A stretch of DNA of 25,958 bases from Gammaproteobacteria bacterium (GTDB taxonomy: Bacteria; Pseudomonadota; Gammaproteobacteria; DSM-16500). The DNA lies in the NCBI GenBank assembly GCA_013287235.1, contig JABDEF010000015.1, positions 1-25,958 on the forward strand, in the 5' to 3' direction. A model generated the notes under the pieces. That model saw only the letters and a program-made list of their open reading frames with translations, was not told the DNA's origin and searched no databases. This document shows positions 1 through 8,476 of this stretch, in pieces. The position numbers and the translations under genes were made by a program. How positions within the stretch are numbered: position 1 is the stretch's first letter; the number at the start of each line of letters is the position of its first letter.

Positions 1-271
1 ATTCAAAACCAAAACGTATCAAGCGGTCTTTATGAGCAACGATAATTTTATGAATCTGTCCTAACTCCACATCTTCCATCAATTTATTGAAGTGCTTTCT
101 ATTATAATTTAATCCACTGCCAATTTCACTAATCCATTCATGAATACAATATCCTCGTGCAATACAATATTTTTCTAAAGCACTTTTTTGACTTGAACTG
201 GATACGCGGGTGTAAACGACTACCTTTTTTGCATCATCTGCTTTTACACCTAAAATTGCATAGACTTTCAT
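1..271 (-). pseudogene. Remnant of an IS607-family serine recombinase (TnpA/OrfA), 3' part beyond the window
   Basis: An open frame starts at the ATG at 271 and leaves the window at base 1 after 90 codons. It carries the IS607-type resolvase core: KVVVYTRVSS holds the candidate nucleophilic serine, and EIGSGLNY followed by AHKDRLIRFGFE is the arginine-rich catalytic signature. Family members begin with a MerR-like helix-turn-helix of about 50-60 residues. Here only its last residues (YAILGVKADD) remain, and the frame upstream reads into unrelated sequence with no HTH. The stretch after RVSSSSQK also looks about eight residues shorter than I remember for the family (the usual DLxxQ segment is missing). 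It is therefore probably an inactive remnant. I cannot see the rest of the gene or any partner tnpB. Confidence 0.7.
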
Positions 272-396
272 TTTGAATTTATCCTTGTTAGTTATTGTTA
301 ATCCTATCGGATCTTGATGAAGGCGAGAGATTATCACTTACGAGGATTAATGTCTATCAGTGTCTATTAAATTAATTACTACTCACGACTCCTCAC

Positions 397-462
397 ATGA
401 AAATCATCATTGTCGGCGGTACAGGTACGATTGGTCAGGCTATTGTGGATGAATTAAGATAA
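397..462 (+). pseudogene. 5' stub of a short-chain dehydrogenase/reductase (SDR)
   Basis: Twenty-one codons beginning MKIIIVGGTGTIGQAIVDEL give a textbook first beta strand and dinucleotide-binding loop (GGTGTIG, the GxxGxxG pattern) of an SDR or NAD(P)-binding Rossmann protein. A TAA at 460-462 then ends the frame. The rest of the expected 200 or more residues is absent: the sequence runs straight into the 3' end of the chitinase gene, whose own stop (TTA on plus, 454-456) lies inside the stub. I infer a truncated gene left by a rearrangement or deletion. A chance 21-codon match to such a specific motif with a correct N-terminal methionine seems unlikely. Confidence 0.6.
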
Positions 463-2661
463 TCCCAAAATATGTGTAAATTGATTTCCATAATCGAGAT
501 TTGCATCATCTCGTTGTAAACTCCAGTAACCCATGTGTATTACGCCTTGGCTCATAAGCGCCATTGCCATTTGATTTGCTAACGTGAGTGGCAGCGCATG
601 ACCTTGATCATCTGTTGGGATCATGAATATTTCACCTAAAAATTGATAAGCTTCAAGCGTTGAAATATTCAACAAACTTGCGAGTGATTGTGCGCCAGCT
701 ACCCCGCTAATGACTAAACAATTCGTACTCATATCGGTGCTGGTTTGTGTGCATCCCACATTTACACCATCTTCATCAAAATCCATCTTATTAACCCAAT
801 TAAATACCATTTTATTGTTATTAAGCTGGAGGGTTTGATTTAGTATGACAGGGGCACCGACGGGAAGACCTGGATAGGTGACATCCCCTGAGGCAACGGG
901 ATCTGGCACCGTGAGGGTTAAAATGAGATTGGGATATGCTTCTCGAAGTTTAAAAGCCACATTCGCAACCCACATTTGTGTATTCGATTCTTCAAGGGCT
1001 GCGCCCTCCACATCAAAATCAATTCCAATCAATCCATAGTCATTGATTAACGCTGAAATATCTGTCATACCTTGATCAACCGTTTCATAATCCCATGGGT
1101 AAGGCGCATTTGCCCCACCGACACTGGCAATCGTATTAGGCGTATTTTTAATGATTTTTGAGATAGGGTCTCCTTCCGTGATTGCCCACAAATCCGCTTT
1201 TCCTTCCGTTGCGCTCCACAATATAAATGCTTCAACTAAATTCGCACCTTTGGGTGGTATAAGACCTGTACCATTTGATTGTATACCGGTATCCGCATAG
1301 GCATAAAAATGACTATTCGATGATGGCGGTGGTTCAGCATTAAATGTCACCGCTACCGCGGGAGGTGTCTTCCCGCTTTGTAATGTAAAGCTTGTTGGTG
1401 AAATATTTGCAATTAAGTTCGACGCTTTCGCTGATACAGTGAAAGTATCATTCACTGGTAGCGCCTCTGACACTTGACCATTATTCAAATTGGATAGAGA
1501 AAAGATGTTGCCATGGGCATCCACAATGGTTAACGATGCTTGCACTCCTCCCGGCAAGCCATTCAGGGTAAATTCAACGGATTGGGATGGCATCGGCTGT
1601 GGGGACTGATAGGAGATGGATAAAGGCGTTGTTCTGCCTTGTGAAATAATAATCGCCCCTGTGATCGGTAACATATTAGAAAAGAAAAGACCATTCGTAA
1701 CCTCCGGGAAAGTTAACGTATAATTATCACCTGCAGGTAAATTTTGAATAAGCCGCATCTCGCCCCAGCTTAGGGTAACGTTTTGGCTTTGATGTAAAGT
1801 ATTGTCTGTCAAAGTGCCGGTGACAGAGTTAGCCAATCCTGTCATAGGTGCGGCACTTAAGCTAATTTGTAAGTTCCCAAGCGCGGGGGCCGGTTGATAT
1901 GTCACTGTGGAAACAACTGGGGTACTGCTATTAACAGAAACCGTCGCAGGCATCGCTTTACCCACATAAGTGCTTCCGATGGGTTGTGGACTAATGAAAT
2001 AAGTACCATAAGCTAAGCCCATTATTTTGTAGGTTGTCTTCGAATTCCAGTTTGTATTGATAATCACATAAGGTGTTGAGAGTCCCGGACCTGTCACATT
2101 AATTTCAGCTAGGCTAGTTACCCCAGACATACCTGTTGGGTCCACTGTCATATCCACTTCACCATTGGTTGGTGTGGGTGTGGATGGAACAATGGCGAGC
2201 GTTTTGAGAGCACTGGCTAAATCAAAGAGAACACCATTGAGATTAATACCAAAATTCAAGGTAAGCGCTTTACCTATGCCTAAATTACCCGTTTGTATGT
2301 TTAACACCGTACTTGCAATGTTACCCGCATAGGTAAATGCGGAAGAATTGTTTATGCCACCCCACATGGCGTCAATATTATTAGAATTGCTTTGGAATGA
2401 AACCACTGCATTATTTAGATTTTGGCTTGAAGAGCAATTATTGGTAACCGTAAATGTTGCAGAGGTAAACCATATGTTCGTTGGGCTTTCTAACGTAAGG
2501 GATGGCGTCAAACAGCTTAATACAGTCGGTTTTTTCACAATCTGATTTGCATTGACCATCAACAAGCGAGTTTGCGATAGTGTTTCACTTGCTTCAACGG
2601 TGGGAAATAGCGAAAGTAGAAAAATCGTGAACCCTGCAAGTATCGATTTGATTTTTGCCAT
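454..2661 (-). CDS. Secreted multi-domain GH18 chitinase (Legionella ChiA-like)
   Basis: 735 residues. A signal peptide (about 1-24: KIKS, hydrophobic core, VEA-S) directs export. Residues about 50-150 resemble a carbohydrate-binding beta-sandwich (TFTVTNNC, VSFQS). Three beta-sandwich modules follow at about 160-258, 259-350 and 351-445, each ending in a VTYQ/ISYQ/VTFN strand and a proline-rich linker. The C-terminal GH18 barrel starts near 452. It has the SxGG motif (S513-G516) and the active-site strand GIDFDVEG, with D548, D550 and the acid E552; the first Asp of the DxxDxDxE consensus is Ile. The final strand MGYWSLQRDD carries the conserved Trp. Size and N1-N2-N3-CTD layout match Legionella pneumophila ChiA, a type II secretion substrate. 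The start is supported by AAAAGGAA upstream of the ATG. Expected role: hydrolysis of chitin or GlcNAc polymers outside the cell. Confidence 0.88.
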   Translation of the reverse strand: MAKIKSILAGFTIFLLSLFPTVEASETLSQTRLLMVNANQIVKKPTVLSCLTPSLTLESPTNIWFTSATFTVTNNCSSSQNLNNAVVSFQSNSNNIDAMWGGINNSSAFTYAGNIASTVLNIQTGNLGIGKALTLNFGINLNGVLFDLASALKTLAIVPSTPTPTNGEVDMTVDPTGMSGVTSLAEINVTGPGLSTPYVIINTNWNSKTTYKIMGLAYGTYFISPQPIGSTYVGKAMPATVSVNSSTPVVSTVTYQPAPALGNLQISLSAAPMTGLANSVTGTLTDNTLHQSQNVTLSWGEMRLIQNLPAGDNYTLTFPEVTNGLFFSNMLPITGAIIISQGRTTPLSISYQSPQPMPSQSVEFTLNGLPGGVQASLTIVDAHGNIFSLSNLNNGQVSEALPVNDTFTVSAKASNLIANISPTSFTLQSGKTPPAVAVTFNAEPPPSSNSHFYAYADTGIQSNGTGLIPPKGANLVEAFILWSATEGKADLWAITEGDPISKIIKNTPNTIASVGGANAPYPWDYETVDQGMTDISALINDYGLIGIDFDVEGAALEESNTQMWVANVAFKLREAYPNLILTLTVPDPVASGDVTYPGLPVGAPVILNQTLQLNNNKMVFNWVNKMDFDEDGVNVGCTQTSTDMSTNCLVISGVAGAQSLASLLNISTLEAYQFLGEIFMIPTDDQGHALPLTLANQMAMALMSQGVIHMGYWSLQRDDANLDYGNQFTHILGLS

Positions 2662-2769
2662 TTTTTAGAATTCCTTTTCGAATTAAGAATGTAACACTAT
2701 AACCAGAATAATTTTGATAGGAAAGTGCTGTTCTTTTAATGCTCAATCTAGACTGTTTGATGTATTATT

Positions 2770-2798
2770 TTTACATTTTATGCTTTTATTTGTATAAT
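2770..2798 (+). promoter_or_regulatory. Near-consensus sigma-70 promoter for the 2844 gene
   Basis: TTTACA at 2770-2775, a 17-bp spacer and a perfect TATAAT at 2793-2798. Transcription should begin near 2805, giving a leader of about 40 nt with the ribosome-binding stretch GAGGAATTCGGAG just before the ATG at 2844. This is one of the best-matching promoters in the window. Confidence 0.65.
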
Positions 2799-2843
2799 TA
2801 TTAACTATAAATTTTTTTATATTTTTAAACGAGGAATTCGGAG

Positions 2844-4451
2844 ATGCCAAACCCTTTTCAGCAAGCTGATAATAAAAAATCTCTTTTTGAACGACTTAAA
2901 GAAGCCATCCATGAAAGTAAAGACCCAGAATTGTTGAATGCCATTAAGGCATATATCGAACTCATCGATTTACTTGCTGATTTTGAATGGCCTAAACGAG
3001 ATGAAGATTTACTTGCCAAAGAAGAAAAAGAACTAGATAAAAAATTAACTGACATAGGAAGAGAGGCTACGCTAGATGTAAATTATGAAAAAAAGAAACA
3101 ATCACCTCCTAAAAAAATTCCTATCATCACGGATAGCAAAATCATTTCGAGAAACCACCTTTTAATGCCTTATTTTCATGGACTACAGTCCATACGAAAA
3201 TCAATAGAAAATGAACCTTTAAAATTAAAAGAACGTCAAAGTTTAAATAAAATGATTGTTGATAAACTTGAAAAAGTCACGTTAGATAGAAAAAAAGAAA
3301 TACCAGAAACGCCAGCGTATAGTTTTTTACCTCCAAAATGGTTTGAAACCACCGACTGTAAAAGCGAAGATTATCATGAAATTCTAAATCTTACCATAAA
3401 CAAACTAAAGGAACTTTCTGAAGATCCGCATAAAGAGCTGTTTGCAAATAATTTTTTCAAAGTAATATCTTCTACTGATCTTTCTTCATGTATTTCTGGT
3501 ACATATCTAATTCAAATGGGGATCATTTTTGATATTCTGGCGAAAAAGCAAAAAAATATATTTAAGAACCCTTTCGATCATATATTTATAATCGTTTTAT
3601 CGATAGTAGATATATTTAATGAAGATGATGCAGATACCGCTTTTAATTGGTTTAAAATATTTTCTGAGGAATTTAAGATTCAGCTTGACCCAGAACTTAC
3701 TAAAAAAAACCTCAAACAACTAAAGATTATTCTATTAAATATCATTGAATATAAACCTCCAACACCTGAGCAATTTGAACACTATGTTAAATTCAATTTT
3801 AAAGAAAGGGCTGAAAAAAAACAGAACGATGCAAGCATGTGGGCCTATTCTTTTTATAAGGAAATGGAAAATAAGAATAAAACCCTTTTTAGTACTTATG
3901 AAAGTATTTATAAAAAAAAACCACGAAGACTCAAAGAGATAAAAGCTTGTAAAACTCAAGTACAAAAAAGTCACGGAGATGTTATAAAAAATGTCAAAGC
4001 GTTTCATCAGCTGGCTTGCCAGATGGATACGTTAGATCAAAAACGACGTAATATATTTAAATTTTCTTCAATTAAGAAAATCCATGCATTTAATCAACAA
4101 ATTATTGATATTTTATCTTTAAATAGTAAACAGATTGATAACCTCCATGGCCCAAATAAAAAATTGACAAATCTACTTATTTCCTTAAAAGAATTAGAAC
4201 AAAGTTATATAAATAACGACAAAAAGCGCGCGCGTATGGTCCGACACGCATTTTCAGAGATTTTATCAAAAATCCCAGAAGATTGGCAAAATGATGAAAG
4301 TCTTTGGGAGCACATGTATATTTTAGAACAACTTGACAGCAACCTAACATCTATTTCTAGCGACACTCTTATCCAAAACAAACAAATCAGAAATATGTTG
4401 GAGAATTTTTTAAAAGAATCTGAATTTAAACAGAACTGGACTACTCCTTAA
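2844..4451 (+). CDS. Lysine/glutamate-rich orphan protein, possible effector
   Basis: 535 residues that I do not recognise. No signal peptide or membrane segment is visible, so it should be cytosolic or exported by a leaderless route. Composition is strongly charged (many K, E, D), with long stretches that read as amphipathic helices or coiled coil (about 1-80, 120-155, 350-480). A more hydrophobic central part (about 210-300) has several I/F/L-rich segments but is not long enough for convincing membrane spans. The gene is more AT-rich than its neighbours and stands alone between two minus-strand genes encoding secreted carbohydrate-active proteins. Its promoter and ACGAGGAA leader resemble those of the REC-like genes at 21509 and 22963, which suggests common regulation. 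Size, composition and lack of recognisable relatives are typical of Legionellales type IV effectors, but no domain supports this. Confidence 0.85.
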   Translation: MPNPFQQADNKKSLFERLKEAIHESKDPELLNAIKAYIELIDLLADFEWPKRDEDLLAKEEKELDKKLTDIGREATLDVNYEKKKQSPPKKIPIITDSKIISRNHLLMPYFHGLQSIRKSIENEPLKLKERQSLNKMIVDKLEKVTLDRKKEIPETPAYSFLPPKWFETTDCKSEDYHEILNLTINKLKELSEDPHKELFANNFFKVISSTDLSSCISGTYLIQMGIIFDILAKKQKNIFKNPFDHIFIIVLSIVDIFNEDDADTAFNWFKIFSEEFKIQLDPELTKKNLKQLKIILLNIIEYKPPTPEQFEHYVKFNFKERAEKKQNDASMWAYSFYKEMENKNKTLFSTYESIYKKKPRRLKEIKACKTQVQKSHGDVIKNVKAFHQLACQMDTLDQKRRNIFKFSSIKKIHAFNQQIIDILSLNSKQIDNLHGPNKKLTNLLISLKELEQSYINNDKKRARMVRHAFSEILSKIPEDWQNDESLWEHMYILEQLDSNLTSISSDTLIQNKQIRNMLENFLKESEFKQNWTTP

Positions 4452-4457
4452 AAATTT

Positions 4458-5339
4458 TTACTTCACATTTTTTGTTTCTAACACTTGAAACAACGTATCA
4501 TAATAATTATGCGGACTCCACACGTACCAACCATCTGCATTGGCATTTTCTGCGGCTTGAATTTGATAGTAGAGGTAATCTAATTTTTTCTGACGCGATA
4601 AAGGATAACGATAATTGGATTGCTCAATGTAAGGAATTAATTTGAAATGTAAAGGTTTATAACTAAATTGATGATGGATCGCCATAAGAGATGAATAGAC
4701 CGTATCATACGGCGTCACCGCGTGCATTTTGTAAGGTTCGTAATGTGAAGGATAAACCATGGGACAAACCGCATCGACGCTGCTTGAAAATAATTTAATG
4801 TCTTGGCCAATGTGTGCCGAAGGACCAAAGCTTGAAATGCCAAAAACATCGATTTGTACAGGAACACCCACACGAGCTTTAAACCAGCGAATAATTGCCA
4901 AAATATCTTGCGCATTTTGTTGCGATGCCGGCTGTTTTGATTTATAGCGAATATAATCTAACTGTATTTGTGATGCACCATAAGCAATCGCGGTTTTCGC
5001 TAATTGATATTTTTTGTTCCAATAATCTTGCGAGTGAACTTGTTGGGATGTCCCACCATTATTGGGAAAAAAGATAATTCTCGCGATATATTTAATGCCA
5101 TTGGCTTTTAATAAACCGATATTTTTTTGATAAATACCGGAAGGTTTCTCAAGATCGACGATAAACGTTGTAATGCCTACTTTTTTTGCACGATTTATGA
5201 GATAAGAAATTTGTGCGGTATTTTCCATAGTCTCTTGATTGATATAAATTCCCTTGATCAATCCTGCGGAAAGAGTGGTAGAAAAAAAGAACATATTGAA
5301 CAATGAAATAATTAAAATAATCCATTTTCTACGATTCAT
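4458..5339 (-). CDS. Secreted DUF4015 (PF13200) glycoside-hydrolase-like protein
   Basis: 293 residues from the ATG at 5339, which has GGAGGG seven bases upstream; an in-frame ATG five codons earlier has no ribosome-binding site. A short basic N-terminus (MNRRK) and a hydrophobic stretch to about residue 25 (TTLSA) form a signal peptide. The rest follows the TIM-barrel pattern of the DUF4015 family: KGIYIN on strand 1, TTFIVDLE with an acidic end, YIARIIFF, ASQIQLDYIRY with an Asp, VPVQIDVFG, then the diagnostic PMVYPSHY and a late DGWYVWSPHN. The family is related to GH13/GH18-like barrels but its substrate is not established. It lies 6 bp from the convergent 2844 gene and downstream of the efflux operon, separated from it by a palindromic repeat. 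Expected location: periplasm or outside the cell. Confidence 0.8.
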   Translation of the reverse strand: MNRRKWIILIISLFNMFFFSTTLSAGLIKGIYINQETMENTAQISYLINRAKKVGITTFIVDLEKPSGIYQKNIGLLKANGIKYIARIIFFPNNGGTSQQVHSQDYWNKKYQLAKTAIAYGASQIQLDYIRYKSKQPASQQNAQDILAIIRWFKARVGVPVQIDVFGISSFGPSAHIGQDIKLFSSSVDAVCPMVYPSHYEPYKMHAVTPYDTVYSSLMAIHHQFSYKPLHFKLIPYIEQSNYRYPLSRQKKLDYLYYQIQAAENANADGWYVWSPHNYYDTLFQVLETKNVK

Positions 5340-5364
5340 CAAGAATCCCTCCAATCATTCACCC

Positions 5365-5392
5365 TGTCATTCCGGCATTCGCCGGAATGACA
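5365..5392. repeat. REP-like perfect palindrome
   Basis: Perfect 12-bp arms TGTCATTCCGGC and GCCGGAATGACA around the loop ATTC. There is no T-run on either side, so it is a poor intrinsic terminator. This word (GTCATTCCGGC) is common in dispersed repeats of many proteobacteria. It fills the gap between the RND gene and the DUF4015 gene. Confidence 0.75.
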
Positions 5393-5410
5393 AGTCATTA
5401 TAATTTTATT

Positions 5411-8400
5411 TTAGCGCACTTTAACATTTTGTTTATCCTCTGCAAAAACAATATACATCGCCGGCACTACAAATAGTGTAAATAATGTACCAATTGAAAT
5501 GCCTGAAACTATAACAAGACCAATATTAAATCGACTCACCGCACCCGCATAGGATGTAAATAACAGTGGCATCACCCCTAAAACCATTGCGGCGGTTGTC
5601 ATTAAAATTGGCCGCAATCGAATCCCTGCTGCCATAATAATTGCCTCGCGTTTTTTTATGCCTTTGAGTTGTAAATCATTCGCAAACTTTACGATTAAAA
5701 TACCATGTTTACTGATTAATCCAATCAATGTGATTAATCCCACATCTGTGTAAATATTCAATGAAATACCACCAACACCTAAACTAATAAAAATAAGCGC
5801 GCCACAAATAGACATAGGGACCGTGATTAAAATAATCAAAGGATCACGAAAACTATTAAATAAAGCAGAAAGCGAAAGAAAAATAATAATAACTGCAAAA
5901 GTAAAAGTCACAGACAATGATTCTTTTTCTTGGACAAATTGACGTGATTGACCGGCATAATCCACTGTATAATCTCTTGGTAAAAGCGTTTTGGAAAGCT
6001 CTTCAAGCGTCGTTAATGCCTCACCCAAAGAAACACCTGGAAAAGGTGTTGCAGAAAGCGTTCCGGCATTCAATTGTTGAAAATGATTCAGTGATTCTGC
6101 AACGGTGCTTGTTTTAACATGTCCAATGGTTGAAAGTGGTATAGATATATTATTTGCGGTAATATTATAATTCATCACTTGATCGATACTCAATCTTGCT
6201 CCATGTGTCATTTGCGGAATGACTTGATAGGATTTCCCCGCAAGATTGAAATAATTCGTAAAACCTTGACTGAGCGCACCTGATAAATTATCACTAATAT
6301 CTCGCATCGATATGCCAAGCTCTGCGGTTTTCATGCGATCTAAAATAATATTATATTGCGCCTTATCAATTTTTAAATCTGTATCTAAAAACAAAAAAAT
6401 TCCCGACTCTCGCGCTTTTTCTAATAGCGCTTGCATAACTTCATTAAGCTTTTCGAAGGATTCTGTCGTGCTCACTACAAACTGAACTGGCAAACCACCA
6501 TTCCCTGGCAATGATAATGGTTGATTAATCGCAACTTTAGCGCCTGTGATTTTATTTACTTTTTCTTGAATAATGGGAGCAAGCTGATTGGTGGTTTTTT
6601 TACGTTGATCCCAAGGATTTAAACGCATATTAATTAAACTCACATTGATAGCGTTTGTCAAATTGCTCCCATCAAGCTCGAAAACGACATCACTTTCTTT
6701 AAATTGATGAAAAATTTGATTTACTTCTTCTGCATAAAATTGTGTTTGATGTAGCGTTGCATTCGGTGCTGCCGTCAATTGCGCGATTATAACGCCTTGA
6801 TCTTCTTGCGGCGCTAATTCAGATTTTGATGTACTATATAAAAAAATGATACTTACAAATATAATCGCGATAAAATAGCCAAAAAAAGCTATATTTTGCA
6901 GCATTTCACTTAAAATATTTTGATACCAAAGATGTAAATTTTCAAATTTCTTATCTATGTATTTCATGAAGTTAAACCGATGAATATGGTTGTTTTTTGT
7001 TGTTTGCAATAATTGAGAACACATCATCGGCGACAATATCAATGCAATAATAGCAGATATCGTAACAGCACCTGCCAAGGTGAATGCAAATTCTGTAAAT
7101 AAAATCCCAGTTAATCCTTCCATAAAACCAATGGGGATATAAACTGAAATTAATACCAGCGTCATCGCAATAATAGGAATGGTAAGTTCTCGCATTGCTT
7201 GAATAGCCGCTTCAAAACGCGTAAGCCCCTCTTCCATATGTCGGTGGACATTTTCAACGACAATAATCGCATCATCGACCACGAGGCCAATCGCAAGTAA
7301 AAAAGCGAGCATTGTTAATAAATTGATGGAATACTCCAACCAAAACATAATGAAAAAAGTACCTATCAATGAAAAAGGAATTGCGACAATCGGAATAATT
7401 GCAGAACGAACCGTGCCAAGAAATAAAAAAGTAATAATAGTCACAATAATCAAAGCAATCATAATTGCTTTAAATACTTCTTCGAATGCATCATGGATAA
7501 AATCACTGGAATCATAAACTATTTCTGCATATAAACCTTCGGGCAAATGGTTTTTAATATCTACATACACATTATTTATTTTATCCATCGCTTCTAAATG
7601 ATTAGCAGCAGGTGCTAAATGCACCCCAATAAATACCGCAAACTTCCCATTGATACTACTGGAGGTATCATAATCCATTGCCCCAAGTGCCACTTCACCG
7701 ACATCACCCAAACGTACGATGGAATTATTATTTGCTTTAATGGACATATCGTGAAATTGTTTTACGGTTCTTAAATCTGTATTGACAGAAAGATCCGCCG
7801 TAAATAATGTTCCATCTGTTCTACCTACTGCGGTTAATACATGATTTTTTTCTAAAGCATTAGCAATATCCCCTGCATTTAAACCATAACCATAGAGTTT
7901 TTTGGGATCTAACCACGAGCGCATCGCGTAAAATCGATCTCCGGTGAACTCTAAACTTTGTACGCCCTGGATGGATTGTAATTTAGGAACAATCTCACGA
8001 AATACGTAATCAGTAATTTGAAATTCTGTAAGAACACTACTGTAAAACCCAAGATACATAGAATTAATTGTTTCACCACTCGTCACGGTAATTACAGGTG
8101 GAAGAGTATCTGCAGGCAGTTGATCAAGTACAGCATTCACATTCGCGGACACTTCCGTTAATGCTTTTTGTGTATCATAATTAAGGTCTAAATAGCATTG
8201 CACGACACTTGTGCTGGCTGTACTAAATGATGTGATGTAATCAATACCATTACTTTGTGCAACAGATGATTCGATCGGAGAGGTAATAAATCCTTCAATA
8301 ATAGAAGGGTTTGCGCCGGTATATGTCGTTGTAATGGTAATGACGCCATCTTCTATTTCTGGAAATTCTCGAATAGGAAGCGATAACATCGCACGTATGC

Positions 8401-8476
8401 CTAATACTAAAATGACCAAACTGACAACAATGGATAATACCGGTTTTCTAATAAAAATTTCTGTGAAGGTCATCAT
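5411..8476 (-). CDS. RND multidrug efflux transporter, inner-membrane pump (HAE1/AcrB family)
   Basis: 1021 residues, the normal length for AcrB/MexB-type pumps. The N-terminus (TFTEIFIRKPVLSIVVSLVIL) is the usual first membrane span. Two large periplasmic porter domains separate TM1 from TM2 and TM7 from TM8. The TM4 motif GLVVDDAIIVVENV, near residue 400, has the paired Asp of the proton relay. The C-terminal half has GLISKHGILIVKF with the relay Lys and RPILMTTAAMVLGVMPLLF, as in AcrB TM10/TM11. Its ATG overlaps the adaptor stop (ATGATGA at 8471-8476), so translation is probably coupled; there is no strong Shine-Dalgarno of its own. The first two codons are both ATG (8476 or 8473). It is the last gene of the OMF-MFP-RND operon and should export amphipathic compounds using the proton gradient. 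Substrates cannot be told from sequence. Confidence 0.95.
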   Translation of the reverse strand: MMTFTEIFIRKPVLSIVVSLVILVLGIRAMLSLPIREFPEIEDGVITITTTYTGANPSIIEGFITSPIESSVAQSNGIDYITSFSTASTSVVQCYLDLNYDTQKALTEVSANVNAVLDQLPADTLPPVITVTSGETINSMYLGFYSSVLTEFQITDYVFREIVPKLQSIQGVQSLEFTGDRFYAMRSWLDPKKLYGYGLNAGDIANALEKNHVLTAVGRTDGTLFTADLSVNTDLRTVKQFHDMSIKANNNSIVRLGDVGEVALGAMDYDTSSSINGKFAVFIGVHLAPAANHLEAMDKINNVYVDIKNHLPEGLYAEIVYDSSDFIHDAFEEVFKAIMIALIIVTIITFLFLGTVRSAIIPIVAIPFSLIGTFFIMFWLEYSINLLTMLAFLLAIGLVVDDAIIVVENVHRHMEEGLTRFEAAIQAMRELTIPIIAMTLVLISVYIPIGFMEGLTGILFTEFAFTLAGAVTISAIIALILSPMMCSQLLQTTKNNHIHRFNFMKYIDKKFENLHLWYQNILSEMLQNIAFFGYFIAIIFVSIIFLYSTSKSELAPQEDQGVIIAQLTAAPNATLHQTQFYAEEVNQIFHQFKESDVVFELDGSNLTNAINVSLINMRLNPWDQRKKTTNQLAPIIQEKVNKITGAKVAINQPLSLPGNGGLPVQFVVSTTESFEKLNEVMQALLEKARESGIFLFLDTDLKIDKAQYNIILDRMKTAELGISMRDISDNLSGALSQGFTNYFNLAGKSYQVIPQMTHGARLSIDQVMNYNITANNISIPLSTIGHVKTSTVAESLNHFQQLNAGTLSATPFPGVSLGEALTTLEELSKTLLPRDYTVDYAGQSRQFVQEKESLSVTFTFAVIIIFLSLSALFNSFRDPLIILITVPMSICGALIFISLGVGGISLNIYTDVGLITLIGLISKHGILIVKFANDLQLKGIKKREAIIMAAGIRLRPILMTTAAMVLGVMPLLFTSYAGAVSRFNIGLVIVSGISIGTLFTLFVVPAMYIVFAEDKQNVKVR

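Noticed and set aside
5340..5354. Earlier in-frame ATG for the DUF4015 gene (MEGFL)
   Set aside because: No Shine-Dalgarno before it; GGAGGG fits the ATG at 5339, which also gives a proper signal peptide.
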